Translations under genes and position numbers: made by a program
Shown: one piece after another, positions 33,733-45,489 of the stretch
Numbering within the stretch: position 1 is the stretch's first letter
Layout: each line of letters begins with the position of its first letter
The notes under the pieces: generated by a model
Told to the model about the DNA's origin: nothing
Databases searched by the model: none
What the model saw: only the letters and a program-made list of their open reading frames with translations
From: Prionace glauca
Lineage: Eukaryota > Chordata > Chondrichthyes > Carcharhiniformes > Carcharhinidae
Assembly (NCBI GenBank): GCA_037974335.1
Contig: CM075760.1
Location: forward strand, 54,147,890 to 54,211,889
DNA length: 64,000 nt
Direction of reading: 5' to 3'

Positions 33733-34110
33733 AGGGCGGGGCGGTGGCACAGTGGCTGGCACTGCTGCCTCGATTCCCACAGTAGGAATTGAGACTCAGC
33801 CAGATTAAAGTTTTTAAAATTACTTATTAGTGTCACAAGTAGGTTTCCATTAACAATGCAATTAGGTTAATGTGAAGATCCCCTAGTCGCCTGTTCGGGC
33901 AGAATTTAGGGGAGAATTTAGCCTGGCCAAAACGGACCTAAACAGCAAATCTTTCCGACTGTGTGAAGAAAGCGGAGGATCCGGATGAAACTCACTCAGA
34001 CACAGGGAGAACTTGCAGACGCCAACAGACAGTCCCCATAGCTGGGAATTGAAGCCGGGTCCCTGGTGATATTAGACAGCAGTGATAACTATTGTGTCAC
34101 CGTGCCGTCA
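33733..34110. mobile_element. Two SINEs head to head
   Basis: A + strand tRNA-like head (gcggtggcacagtggctggc) of about 40 bp is followed by an antisense copy whose own head closes at about 34110 (gataactattgtgtcaccgt). The body includes cacaagtaggtttccattaa and aatgcaattaggttaatgtg. Confidence 0.65.
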
Positions 34111-34119
34111 TCTTAACTG

Positions 34120-34990
34120 AAGCATAGTTCAGTAATCCAGTTTTAACTTAGAAAGTATCGTCTATCATGTAGGAGCAACTGATAACGAGCCGAGTAGAGA
34201 ACTAAAGGAGATGTTGTAATATTATGGAGACATGGCCTATTGCAATACAAACAGAGATGGGAGCTAGTTGAATGTAAGCAGAGATATGACACGGGCTCCC
34301 GGGCTCGAATAGCCAACTCCTGTTCCAATCTTATCCTGTGAAAGGCATTGAGCTGCTTGGAAACTGGCATCTGTGATGCTGGGGACCTCAGGAGGAGGCC
34401 GAGATGGAAAATCCTCTCGGCACTTCTGGCGGAAGATTGTAGCAATTGTTTCAGTTTTGTTCATCTCCATTTGCTGGATTCCCACATCATTAAGAATTGC
34501 GGTTTTATTTGAGGCTCCAGCTGCGGTTAATTGTTTTAATGTCCACCACCATTCAGAACTGTACGTGACAGAAGTGCAAAGTTAGATCCTACCTGGAAAA
34601 ATTCGAATCAAGGTGATTGTGTGATGTATACATTGACATGTACTCGTGCAATACCAGTTTAAACAGCGTGCTATATGTTATAATATATTATAATCATGGA
34701 CGGGGTCCATTCTAACATATATACATATGGAGGCCAATTCAAAATGAACAGATGCAGGGTCCAGTGTATTGCGGCAGTCCATGCTTCATGTAATGTAACC
34801 CACCAAGATTTATTTCCATCTGCTGGCAAAACTTTGTAATTACAGTTAGTGTGAAAATATCATTGTCAGGTATGATCTGTGGTATCAATGGAACAAGAAT
34901 TCACATCCATTAATGTAATATCACATCCTCTTCTGCAAGGTGCCAAAATTTATGGTGCAATGAATTGTACCTGTCCGTTGCTGAATTATG
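34120..34990. other. Unassigned; traces of the ~35-bp array
   Basis: 34135-34290 and 34610-34770 contain aacagagatgggagctagtt and aatgtaagcagagatatgac type units. The middle has no recognised feature. Confidence 0.45.
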
Positions 34991-34999
34991 CAGATGAAG

Positions 35000-35800
35000 T
35001 GGTGTAGGGCAGGAATCTGTCTGGGGCCTCAATTATTTACAATATTCATTAAGGGCTTAGATAATGGGACAAAGAGTCAAATATCCAAATGATCGATTGT
35101 GATATAATTTTTAGATGGGACAACGCTAAATTTAGTGGATGCCAAACAGGATTTGGGGTTCGGCACATAGTTTCTTAAAATGTCACGATCTGCTGCAGAA
35201 AATAATCATTAAGACCAATGGAATGCCTCCCTTCATATACAAAGGACTGGGGGATACGGAGGCAGATGTTGTGCTCCAATTGTGCACAATCCTTGTTCCA
35301 CCCCAATTAGAGTACTGTGAGCAAGTATGGGCAACATATTTTTGGAAAAATGTTGACTCTGGACGGAGTTCAACGCAAGTTGCGAGGAGAGATTAGACGA
35401 ATTTAGACATTTTTCTCTCGAATTCGGAAGGTTGAGGGCTGTTCTGATAGAAACCTATGAAATACCTACAGGGAAGGACTGTTTCCATTAGTTGAAGGTT
35501 CGAGGTTAAAAGGCCATAGTTGAAAAAAATAGGGAAAGGCCTTTCAGGAGAGTTGATAGAAAACATTAGTACATGTCGAGAGAGGTGAATGATTGGAACT
35601 CTCTTCGGCAATTGCCGGTGGGAGCTGGTACAATGGTTACATATAAGTCTGAGGTCTTCTTTAATTGAACAGGCATATCAAGAGATTATGGACTTAGCGA
35701 AGCCAAAATGGATTCAGCCACAGATCAGTCATGATCTTATTAAATGGTGGGGCCAGTTCGAGGAGCTGAGTGGCCTATTCCTGTGGCTATGTCCCGTTGT
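35000..35800 (+). mobile_element. Old CR1-like LINE 3' part
   Basis: gggcaggaatctgtctgggg (RT GVPQGS.LGP equivalent), ccccaattagagtactgtga (LEYCEQVW) and atcagtcatgatcttattaaatgg (3' tail). Heavily mutated and older than the copy at 36260. Confidence 0.8.
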
Positions 35801-36259
35801 TGCCAGGGCAGTATCAGATGAAAATGGCGCAATCCATGGGAATATATTTTTGTTGATTTTGGTTAAAAGGAGGGATGTTGCCCAGGGAGCTATTGGAGAC
35901 CATGGGACTTTTAATGTCCAGCTCAGCAAACATGGCGTTAGGGAAAATGTTCGTCATACCAATTAAAATTTAGTTGGGTCTCTGAAGACTCCCAGGAAGC
36001 CAAGTTGTAGTTTTAAGTTGAAAGAAAATATGTGTGTGTGTGTGAAAGGGAAACAATTTGTGGGGAAGAATGGGAACGACAGAATATATGTGTGTGCGTC
36101 TTTGTGTGTTGTCTGATAAATGTCATATAGTTTACAAATCAACAACACAATTAAAACCGGCATCCTTCCATTTCCAATAGAAAAGTTAGAATCACAGTAA
36201 ACACATGTCCACGGTCGGCAAGTGGGAGGCTTTCAAGGGAAAACTGAAAAGGTTGCAGG

Positions 36260-37355
36260 AAAGTTGGTTGGTTGTCAAATAGGAGGCAGAGAGTGGGAGT
36301 CAATGGATGCTATTCGGATTGGCGGATGGTGACTAGTGGAGTGCCTCAGGGGTCGGTGCTGGGGCCTCAGCTATTTACCATTTATATAGATGATCTGGAG
36401 GAGGGAACCGAGTGTATGGTGTCGAAATTTGCTGATGACACCAAGATTGGAGGAAAGGCAAATTGCGCGGAGGGTGTGGAGAGTCTGCAGAAGGATCTAG
36501 ATAGGCTGGGCGAATGGGCCAGGAAATGGCAAATGGAATTTAATGATGGCAAGAGCGAGGTGGTCCACTTTGGAAGGAAGAATGGTAGGAAGGACTATTA
36601 CTTACGTGGCGAAAAACTGCAGCAGGCGACGGTGCAGAGGGACCTCGGGGTCCTTGTGCATGAGTCGCAAAAACCCAGCTTGCAGGTGTAGCAGGTGATC
36701 AGGAAGGCGAATGGTTTGTTGGCCTTCTTAGTGAGGGGGATTGAATATAAAAGTAGGGAGGTCTTGCTGCGGCTGTATAGAGCATTGGTGAGGCTGGAGT
36801 ACTGTGTGCAGTTTTGGACGCCGTACTTACGGAAGGATATTTTGGCCTTGGAGGGAGTGCAGAGGAGGTTACCTAGGCTGATGCCAGAGTTGAGGGGGTT
36901 GAGCTATGAGGAGAGGCTGAATAAACTAGGCTTGTACTCGTTAGAGTTTAGAAGAATGAGGGGAGATCTCATTGAGACTTATAAAATGATGAATGGGATG
37001 GATAGGATAGAGGTAGAGAGACTCTTCCTGCACAGAAAGGATAATAGGACTAGGGGGCACAGCCTCAAGATAAAGGGGGGGGGGCGGTTTAGAACGGAGT
37101 TGAGGAAGAACTTCTTCACTCAAAGGGTGGTGAATCTCTGGAATTCTCTGCCCGTTGAAGTGGTGGAGGCTACATCGCTAAATATTTTTAAGACGCGGGT
37201 TGATGGGTTTTTGATAAGAGAGGGGATTAAGGGTTATGGGGAGAGGGCGGGAATGTAGAACTGAGCTACGACAGATCAGCCATGATCTTATTGAATGGCG
37301 GGGCAGGCTCGAAGGGCTAGATGGCCTACTCCTGCTCCTATTTCTTATGTTCTTA
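36260..37355 (+). mobile_element. CR1-like LINE, 3' 1.1 kb
   Basis: Encodes [69 protein letters not shown], then after one in-frame stop (36692) VRGIEYKSREVLLRLYRALV and NFFTQRVVNLWNSLPVEVVE. Ends with the tail ctactcctgctcctatttct and cttatgttctta. Close to full identity with the copy at 8758-9854. The catalytic FADD is present, but the front of the RT is missing. Confidence 0.94.
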
Positions 37356-39527
37356 AAGACATGTGCCGGTAAAGAGGAAGGATGGAAAAGGTAGGATTGG
37401 AGAGCTGTGGATTATAGGGGATATTGAGGACTTGGTCAGGAAGAAGAGAGAGGCGTATGTTAGGTCTAAGCAACTGGGAACGGAGAGAGCACTGGAGGAA
37501 GGCAGAGAGAGTATGAGGGAGGGGGCATGAAATGACTTTGGCGGATAGGATTAAGGAAAATCCAAAGGCATTTTACTCTTACATTAGGAACAAAAGGGTG
37601 GTTACAGGGAAAATCGGTCCTCTTCGGGACAGAGGAGGGGAACTGTGCATAGAGTCTGAGGGAATGGGGGAGATCCTAAATGAATACTTTGCGTCGGTAT
37701 TCACGAAGGAGAGGGGCTTGGTATCTTGTACTGTCTTGGAGGGAGCTGTAGACCAGTTGAAAGAAATATCCATTACAAGGGAGGAAGTGCTCGGGTTTTT
37801 AGGAGGCATAAGAACTGATAAAGCTCCGAGGCCTGATGGCATTTATCCCAGGCTGCTTAGGGAGGTGAGAGATGAAATTGTTGGGCCGCTGACGCAAATC
37901 TTTGTCTCTTCTTTGGACGCAGGTGAGGTCCCAGAGGGCTGGATGGTAGATAATGTGGTACCGCTGTTTACAAAGGGCAGTAGGGATAACCCTGGTAATT
38001 ATAGGGCAGTGAGTTTGACGTCAGTGGTAGGAAAGTTGTTGGAAAAAATTCTAAGGGGTAGGATGTATAAGCATTTGGAGCATTGCGATGTGATGAGGGA
38101 TACGCAGCATGGCTTTGTTAAGGGGAGGTCTTGCCTTACGAATCTCGTGGAATTTTTAGAGGAGGTGACAAAAACCGTTGATGAAGGACGAACCGTTGAT
38201 GTCGTCTATATGGATTTCAGTAAGGCGTTTGACAAAGTCGTTCATGGTGGGTTGGTTGGAAACGTTGAGGCTCATGGGATACAGGCACAAGTATCTAGAT
38301 GGATTGAAAACTGGATAGTTAACAGGAGACAGAGAGTAGCAGTGGAAGGGTCCTTTTCTAGCTGGAGGTCTGTCACTGTGTGCTGCAGGGCTCAGTACCT
38401 CTTCTATTCGTAATATATATAAAAAATTTGGAAGAGGGCATACGTGGTGTGATCAGCAAGTTTGCAGATGACACAAAGATGGCAGGATTGGCGGTCAGTG
38501 AGGAGCAGTGTCTGGCAATACAGCAGGATATAGATAGGCTGGTATATTGGGCAGATAAATGGCAGGTGGAATTTAATCCTGATAAATGCGAGGTGATGCA
38601 TTTTGGAAGGAATAATGTAGAGGGGAGTTATATGATAAAGGGTAGACCTATTAAGAGTATAGAAATGCAGAGGAACCTGGGAGTGCAAGTTCACAAGTCT
38701 TTGAAGGTGGTAACACAGGTGGAGAAGATTGCGAAGAAAGTTTATGATATGCTAGCCTTTATAGGAAGGGGAATAGAGTACAAGAGCTGGCGTCTAATGC
38801 TACTGTTATACAGAACATTGGTCGGACCGCATTTGGAGTACTGCGTTCAGTTCTGGTCACATTACTACCGGAAGGACATGGAGACCCTGGAGAGAGTGTA
38901 GGTTTACCTGGTAAACCTCCAGACCCTGGAGGTTTACCAGGATGCTGCCTGGTATGGAAGGACTGGATTATGAGGAAAGATTGAGTAAACTGGTGCTGTT
39001 TTCCTTAGAAAGACAGAGATTGAGCGTGGATTTAATAGAGGTGCATAAAATAATGAAGGGTATAGATAGAGAAAACAGTGGCAGGCTTTTTCCTTGATTG
39101 GAGACAAATATCACGAGGGGCCACAGGCTTAAGGTGAGGGGGGAGAAGTATAATTTGGATGCTAGAGGGAGGTTTTTCACACAGTGGGTCGTGGGAGTAT
39201 GGAATGCACTGCCAAGTAAGGTGGTGGAGGCAGGCACGCTGGACTTGTTTAAGGTTGACTTCGATAGACACATGAGCAAAATAAGGATGGAGGGTTATAG
39301 GAGACTGTTTTAAATAAGGATCAGAGCCTCAGGAAGTTCCTGGAAATCTAATGCTATTTGTGTTGATATTTTTCTCTTTTACTCTGCATGTGCGTCGGTC
39401 CACCTTGTTGTCTAACGAGGGGCATGCACACTGTGGGTCATGCGTGGGCTGCTCTTGGATGTTTCGAGAGTGGCCTAGTACTTTGCGTCGTTTGTGTCTG
39501 CTTCAAAATGGACCAGCAGTTGGGCAC
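37356..39527 (+). mobile_element. CR1-like LINE, longest copy (2.2 kb)
   Basis: An open stretch of 293 residues starts at 37532 (RIKENPKAFYSYIRNKRVVT) and includes DKAPRPDGIYPRLLREV, GNYRAVSLTSVVGKLLEKIL, HGFVKGRSCLTNLVEFLEE and VVYMDFSKAFDKV (RT block A). The frame then shifts near 38390, at the GVPQGS/LGP site, and a second stretch (38380-38901) holds KFADDTKMAGLA and LEYCVQFWSHYYRKD. The last part (38945-39320) gives NFF-type motif RFFTQWVVGVWNALPSKVVE. The 3' UTR runs to 39527. A hairpin insertion at 38907-38941 disrupts the frame. It is 5'-truncated, with no endonuclease domain in view. Confidence 0.95.
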
Positions 39528-40016
39528 CACAAAAACCCAGCCGGCAGGTGCAGCAGGTGGTCAGGAAGGCGAATGGGATGCTGGCCTTCATAGCGAGGGG
39601 GAAAGGATATAAAAGTAGGGAGGTCTTACTGCAACTGTACAGGGCACTGGCGAGGCCGCAGCTGGAGTACTGTGTGCAGTTTTGGGCGCCGCACCTGCGC
39701 AAGGATATTTTGGCCTTGGATGGAATGCAGAGGAGGTTCACTAGGCTGATACCGGAGATGAGGGGGTTGAACTTTGAAGAGAGGCTGAATAGACTGGGTC
39801 TGTACTCGTTGGAATTTAGAAGGATGAGGGGGGATCTTATAGAGACGTATAAGATAATGAAGGGGATGGATAGGGTAGAGGTAGAGACATTCTTTCCGCT
39901 CAGAAAGGACAGCAGGACAAGAGGGCACAGCCTGAAGATAAGGGGGGGGGGGCGGCAGTTTAGAATGGAGTTGAGGAGGAACTTCTTCACTCAAAGGGTG
40001 GTGAATCTCTGGAATT
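39528..40016 (+). mobile_element. CR1-like LINE fragment, cut at both ends
   Basis: Begins at acaaaaacccagccggcagg and encodes QVQQVVRKANGMLAFIARGK, LEYCVQFWAPHLRKDILALD, LYSLEFRRMRGDLIETYKIM and NFFTQRVVNLWN in one 174-residue frame. It stops abruptly at ggtgaatctctggaatt followed by AAATTTAATTTAATT. Loss of the 3' tail is unusual for a CR1 copy and suggests a later deletion. Confidence 0.93.
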
Positions 40017-40059
40017 AAATTTAATTTAATTAAATTGAGATTAAATCCGACCATGGCAG

Positions 40060-41560
40060 CAGGTGGAATTTGAATTCAATCAATAAATTTTGATTCATAC
40101 TGATAGTGACGAGATAACCCTCTGATTCTCCAATGAAGGACATGTGCCATCCCTACTTGGCCTCAGCAGGGTGTAACTCAAGATGGACCGCCATATATAT
40201 AACTGGGCAATACCACACCACTCAGCTGAAAAGGAATTAAATACCGGAAATAAATGTTGTTCTTTCCAGGGACCCCCACGTTCCGTGGAAGAATAAAGTG
40301 AAATAAAACACCAGCCTACATATTTGTGCAGTATAAGAGATATCACCTCTCTGAATCAACTCTCACAATCTGCCTGTATTTATTTCTATCCATCCATCAC
40401 AATGTATTGTTGGGTTGGAGAGATCATCATTGTTACTAACAAGGTGCCAGAGAATCTGGGTAGCTTTTTTTTCCAATGAAATGGGAAGCATTTATGTAGG
40501 TTTACAGCTTTCAAAAATAATAATTAAGTTGCCTCGAGTTGTTGCTGGGCAGATTTGTTTATAAATAGGCTCTATTGACAATGCTAAGAGTTTGAAGTTG
40601 GCTTGCAGCCAACTGTTCAATACTGAGGAAACAGATCTTTGACTTACTGAACAAACACCGTCAGATGCTTCCTGTAAATATCTTCGGGTAGTTGGCAGCA
40701 GGTTGGACTGCTGCCAAATACTGCGTGGGACAGATTAGCGCGAATATGTAAGGATAAAATGGGACTTATCCAGTTATACAATAAATGCTTGATTCCCATA
40801 ATAAAGAAAGGTTTTTAAATGGTATTCCTTCCAAGCAAATATTTTAAAGGGCTGCACTGTGATTAAACAGTATGGGGAACGAGTAAATTGGCCAGATGCT
40901 ATTTCATTTGTATAACTTCCAAATAAATGTCCTTCCAACAATTAAAGCCACTTTGTGAGTAACTTCATGACCTGCAAGGAAGAGATTTTGACCTCCCCAC
41001 CCCCTCAGTCCAATGAGATCAGTGCTATGGCCCCAAAATGAAAATAATTAAAAGTAAAATAAAATCATACAATTGTCTTGAAAAGCGCGGATTCCTGGAA
41101 TATTCTAAGCGTTCTGCACCTCTTTAAAAAGACAACCTCTCTTATCCCTGATCAGCACCATGTTCTGTTTTCCAGCACAATCTGGTTTCGATTATTTAAC
41201 AGTCGCTCTCATAGCTGCCAATGAGTGAAGAAACGGCCTGGATTAGTGGAAGACAAAACATTTATTTTTGTGATATTGTGCAATATGCCACAAAGTCCTA
41301 ATATCCTGAGTTCCCACTACCAGTGAATGTTCTACACCCGGTGGCCAATAAAATGAGCAGCAATGATTTGGATGTTGACAAAGAACTTTCCTGATCACCG
41401 TGTCCATTCGGATTCTATAAATTCTCTGTCAAAGGTTGATGTCGATGTCATGTTTCCCTGTCAGCTCAATTAATTATAAGTCCACCAGTTTTCTTTCAGT
41501 GTTAATTTTCACAGGGTAAAGGAGCCGTTGGGGAAATCTAACGTGAAATATTGCATCACA
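40060..41560 (+). repeat. Segmental duplication upstream of the VH pseudogene
   Basis: Aligns with 49055-50480 in the same orientation. Shared phrases include tctgccatccctac-type, cagacttgcctgt-type, and ttggcttg-agccaa followed by gatctttga. Identity looks around 75-80% by eye. The copy includes the start of a dispersed repeat at 40040-40170. Confidence 0.8.
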
Positions 41561-41589
41561 TGAGGATTGTCCTTTTTGAATTAATTTGT

Positions 41590-41886
41590 GGATGGAACGG
41601 TGGCATATATGTTAGGGTTTCTGCCTCAAAGCGCCAGGGACCCGGGTTCAACTCCCGGTTTGGGTCTGTCTGTGTGGAGTCTGCATATTCTCCAATTGCC
41701 TGCTCATTTACTCACATTGTTCAAGGATATGCCGCATAGGTTGATCCACGATGATGAATTGTCCAATCATGTCAAGAGAATTAGCAGGGAATATACGTGG
41801 GGTGATGGGGATAGACTGAGGTGGGAATGTTGTGGGTTTGGGCCTGATAGGCCAAAAGGCCTTCTTCTGCTCTGTAATGATTCTAT
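41590..41886 (+). mobile_element. tRNA-derived SINE
   Basis: Head tggatggaacggtggcatat, B-box region cccgggttcaactcccggtt, core shortened (ggtttcc motif lost), tail ggccttcttctgctctgtaa and ttctatgg. It is nearly complete but internally diverged. Confidence 0.8.
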
Positions 41887-41919
41887 GGACATGGGCACCT
41901 TTGGCTGATCAGAATTTAT

Positions 41920-42215
41920 TGCCTACTTCTTGTCCGAGGGCAGTGAGAGCCAATCACATTGCTGTGGTTCTTGGATCACACATAGGCCAGACCAGGTAAG
42001 GACGGCAGATTCCCTTCTCGAAAATACATTAGTGAAGCAGGTAGGTTTTTACACAATCGACAATGATATCATGACCATAAGTGGATTCTTATTTCCAGAT
42101 GCTTTTTTTTACTGAATTTAAATCCCACCATCTGTGGTGGTGGGATTCGAAGTCGGGTCCTGAGAAAATTAGTTAAGTTTGTGCATTAATTGCCGAGCGA
42201 TAACATTAGGCCATT
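41920..42215 (-). repeat. Dispersed elasmobranch repeat, antisense
   Basis: tggttcttggatcacacata, cggcagattcccttctcgaa and gtggtgggattcgaagtcgg. The same family, in the other orientation, starts each of the duplicated blocks at 40.04 and 49.01 kb. Family not identified. Confidence 0.65.
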
Positions 42216-42621
42216 TCTTCCCTCCTTTTTGTATCCAGTCCCAAATTACAGTGACAGCTACCCACACCTGAAATAAAATCAACCCAGCAATTAGTTACTT
42301 AAATCGATAATAATTCTTCAAATGGATTATATTTATGCTGCAATGTGCAAATCAGACTGGCGTTTTTACCCTGATAAGGTAATGTCATCTTCTTTATGTC
42401 TATTCTCTTGTGAAAGAGGGTGCAGAATTAAGGGACTTGATTTACAATCAAATTGTTTTTCTCTCTATAACAGAGGCTCAAATATAATTTCACCTTTTGG
42501 ACTAGCAGAGACGTTCCAATGGATCTCACTCTTTCTGCCTCAGTGTTAGTTTGTCTGTTGAATATTCCAGTGTCAGCAATCAATTCACAGGGAATAATCC
42601 TCGGTGTTTTTTGATATATTT

Positions 42622-42917
42622 TATTTGATTTATTATTATCATACATATTAGTACACAGTCTTGCACACTATACAGACGGAGCATACCGTGAATAGAGAAG
42701 GAAGGGAGAGAGTGAAGAATATTATGTTGCAGTCATAGCTCTGGTCTAGAAAAATATCAATTTAATGCGAGGTAGATCCATTCAAAAATCTGATTGCAGC
42801 TGTAAAGAAATAGTTTCTGAGTCGGTTTGTAATCTCCTCAGAATTTGTTTTTACCTAGTCCCTGATGGAAAAAGGTGAGAGAGTGTTTCCGGGGTGAGGT
42901 GTGTTTTCTTTTCATAG
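42622..42917. mobile_element. Repeat inserted in the pseudogene's leader intron
   Basis: atacagacggagcataccgt, agaaggaagggagagagtga and agtttctgagtcggtttgta are a common shark dispersed repeat. Homology to the VH leader intron stops and resumes exactly at its ends. The family is not known to me. Confidence 0.7.
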
Positions 42918-43167
42918 TTTTTTTTTAAAGTGTCGAATCGGAGGTTGTGTTGACTCAGCCAGAGGCAGAAACCGGGCATCCCTGAGGCTCCCTGAGACTG
43001 AGCTGTAAAGACAAAATGTTCAATATGGGCAGCTACTGGATGGTCTGGGTCCTACCCGTCCCTAATAGGGTTTATAGTCTCTCCTTCAGTTTGATAGTCT
43101 TGGATCAACCCACAATTCCTCCGCCCCAGAGATTCAGAATCAATTTATTCCACCCAAAGACACTTAA

Positions 43168-43319
43168 AACAACGTGAAGAGAAATTGCTGGACAGTCTCA
43201 TGACATCTGGACTCGAAACGTCAGCTGTTCCCTCTCCTTACAAATATTGCCAGGCCTGCTGAGATTTTCCAGCATTTTCTCTTTGGGTTTGAATTCCAGA
43301 ATCCACAGAATTGTTTTTA
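43168..43319 (+). repeat. Dispersed repeat inserted in the pseudogene's V exon
   Basis: ggactcgaaacgtcagctgt and gctgagattttccagcattt. Likely target duplication: acacttaaaacaac before and atacttcaaacaac after (12 of 14 match). The same repeat occurs at 43600-43680, 47620-47690 and 47985-48065. Confidence 0.7.
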
Positions 43320-44034
43320 TACTTCAAACAACATCTTCTCTTGGCAAATAACTATAAACCGAGTATTCCTATCTTTCCCCTGTCTGTCCTACACAGACTC
43401 CAGTTCCATGTGATGAAAATAAGCCTTCACCACCACTGAAATATCTGAGAAATCCACCCAGTTGTATTAAACCTGCAGTGGAAAGTCACCCATCCAGAGG
43501 GCAGGTTTCAGCAAGATGGTTCACAATCACCAATTAATGTTAGCTTTGTCAGTGACGCTCGCATCCAGAGATTCAATAAAATCAGTGCAAATTGCTGCAG
43601 ATTCCGGAAATCTAAAACTAAAACAGCAACAGTGCTACTCAGCATCTCAATGGACATCATCAGAGAGAGAGAACCAGATTCGTATTTAACATCAATGCCA
43701 GGATGTAAAATCTCTTGATATAATTATGACCAGCAAGTCTGTTCTGTCCAATTTCCTACCCAAATCCTCATTTGTCAAATAAAATCGCAAATTTGTTGGC
43801 CATTTATTACATCCGGGTTTGTGGGAGTTTGTGGTACGCAACTTACCTGGTCAGTTACAACATGGGAACAGTGACTAAATTCAGCAAAGGTACATCAGTG
43901 AGTTTTAAGAACTTTGGGGCGACATGAGGTCGGGTAAAATGTTCTATACATTCAAATTCCCCCATAATTTGTAATACTTTGGAATCGCTGAGATTAATGT
44001 GAATATCATCACTGCTCTGCCTGATCATAGAAGC

Positions 44035-44495
44035 ATAAAATCATAGAATCCCTACAGTTCAACATGGTCATTCGGTCCAATAACTCTGCAGCGGGCTCTG
44101 CAGCACAGCATCCTACCTAGGCAAGCTTTCATCCGATCCCGGCAACCACACATATTCACAGGCTAATCCCCCGAACCTACACATTATTGGACACTAACAG
44201 GAAATTTAGCATAGACAATTTACATTGGGCCTGGGAAGGATGCTCTGCCGGATAGCAGACTTGATGAACCGAATGGTCTCCTTCTGCACTGTAGGGATTC
44301 TATGATTCTAATTTGCACATCATTGGGCGCGAAGGGGCAATTTATCACAGCCAATCCACCTAACCTGCACATCCTGGGACTGTGGAAGGAAACTGGAGCA
44401 CTCGGAGGAAACTCACATGGATATGGATAGAATGTGAAAACCACACACAGTCACCCAATGTTAGAATCGAACCCGCTTCCCTGTCGCCTGTGAGG
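44035..44495. mobile_element. Composite of three SINE pieces
   Basis: An antisense 3' portion (44035-44222), a sense 3' tail (tgaaccgaatggtctccttc through gggattctatgattct, 44223-44310), then an antisense piece with core ggaaactggagcactcggag and head B-box region tagaatcgaacccgcttccc. Multiple insertions at one spot. Confidence 0.7.
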
Positions 44496-45265
44496 GAGCA
44501 AAAATAATTGTATCTCTTCGTGATAACCACATTTTTTATTCTTCCCTCGTGTGAGTGTGAAAGAATATTTCAGACATCAGATCTGTTTTTTTTATTTAAC
44601 TTGTCGAGTTTAAACAGATTAAATCCTGAATCAGATTAACATTCAGTGGAATATCAGCCTGTTCACAGATACTTTATTAATTGTGACATCAGAACTTTCA
44701 GAACTAATTCTGAAATGAAATGTCTTATTTTATTGTAGTTAAGTACAGCCGGAGTTATGAATGTTCAAAAAGTTCTATTCATATGTTATTTTATTCAGTT
44801 TTATTCAACTGTTAAAATTCTTAAAATAAATCGCTATTTTGAGTTGAAACTGATCAATAAGTGACGGTTTATCTGGTTTTTCTGTCATGAACATTTCATT
44901 GTAAACAGTGAGGTATTTATGTAAATAAATACAAGAATAGCAATTCCAAATTAGATTGTTGACTGACAAAAACACAACAAATATTTCCCCACCAACACAG
45001 CGCAGAAATAGAGACAATCATGCAAATCAATCAACGGATTCCAGTAATGATTGTTTTTCAACATTATTTATTCATCAGTTATGTGAGGAAAAACATCATG
45101 ATGATATCTATGTTCAGAATTAGGAAATAATCCCTCTGATCCCGAAATGTAATGACACAGAAAACACAGAACATCTCCTGTGTTTCATCTCTTTCTCTGT
45201 CTTTCTCCTGTCTGGTTCTGCGTCTTGTCTCTCCACGATGGTTCATCGTCTTCACTCCACAGCAA

Positions 45266-45340
45266 AAGAACATAAGAACGTAAGAAATGGGAGCAGGAGT
45301 AGGCCATCTAGCCCCTCGAGCCTGCCCCGGGCTCGATAAA
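45266..45340 (-). mobile_element. CR1-like LINE 3' tip
   Basis: aagaacataagaacgtaaga, gggagcaggagtaggccatc and tagcccctcgagcctgcccc: about 75 bp of the 3' end only, a heavily 5'-truncated insertion. Confidence 0.85.
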
Positions 45341-45489
45341 ATCAATGTTTGCCCAATGTATTCTCTCAGCCACAGGTACAGGTTTCTAACAGAATATAAT
45401 TCAATAAATTGGAATCCATGACTGAGATTTACTCTAAAAGATCTCTTGAGAAATCAATGATCTTGAAATGCTTGAAACATTTTCTTCTG

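Larger units (their letters stand above)
42515..43380 (+). pseudogene. VH pseudogene broken by two repeat insertions
   Basis: 42520-42622 matches the leader intron of the intact VH gene (ctcagtgttagtttgtctgt; ttccagtgtcagcaatcaat). A repeat then intervenes (42622-42917). The V exon resumes with ggttgtgttgactcagccag, translating [14 protein letters not shown], then a stop (TGA for the usual GGA). Next come SLRLSCKDKMFNMGSYWMVW and, after decay, sequence near ccacccaaagacacttaaaa. A second repeat (43168-43319) is followed by cttcaaacaacatcttctct, the V segment NTIFS. No leader exon, recombination signal, D or J is recognisable. It is a relic of a duplicated cluster. Confidence 0.88.

Noticed and set aside
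43380-43420. Recombination signal for the VH pseudogene (cacagac followed by a weak A-rich nonamer)
   Set aside because: No spacer length gives an acceptable heptamer and nonamer together.
45020-45027. ATGCAAAT octamer, the classic Ig promoter element
   Set aside because: No V leader, TATA-like box or V exon follows within several kb, and an 8-mer is expected by chance in 64 kb.
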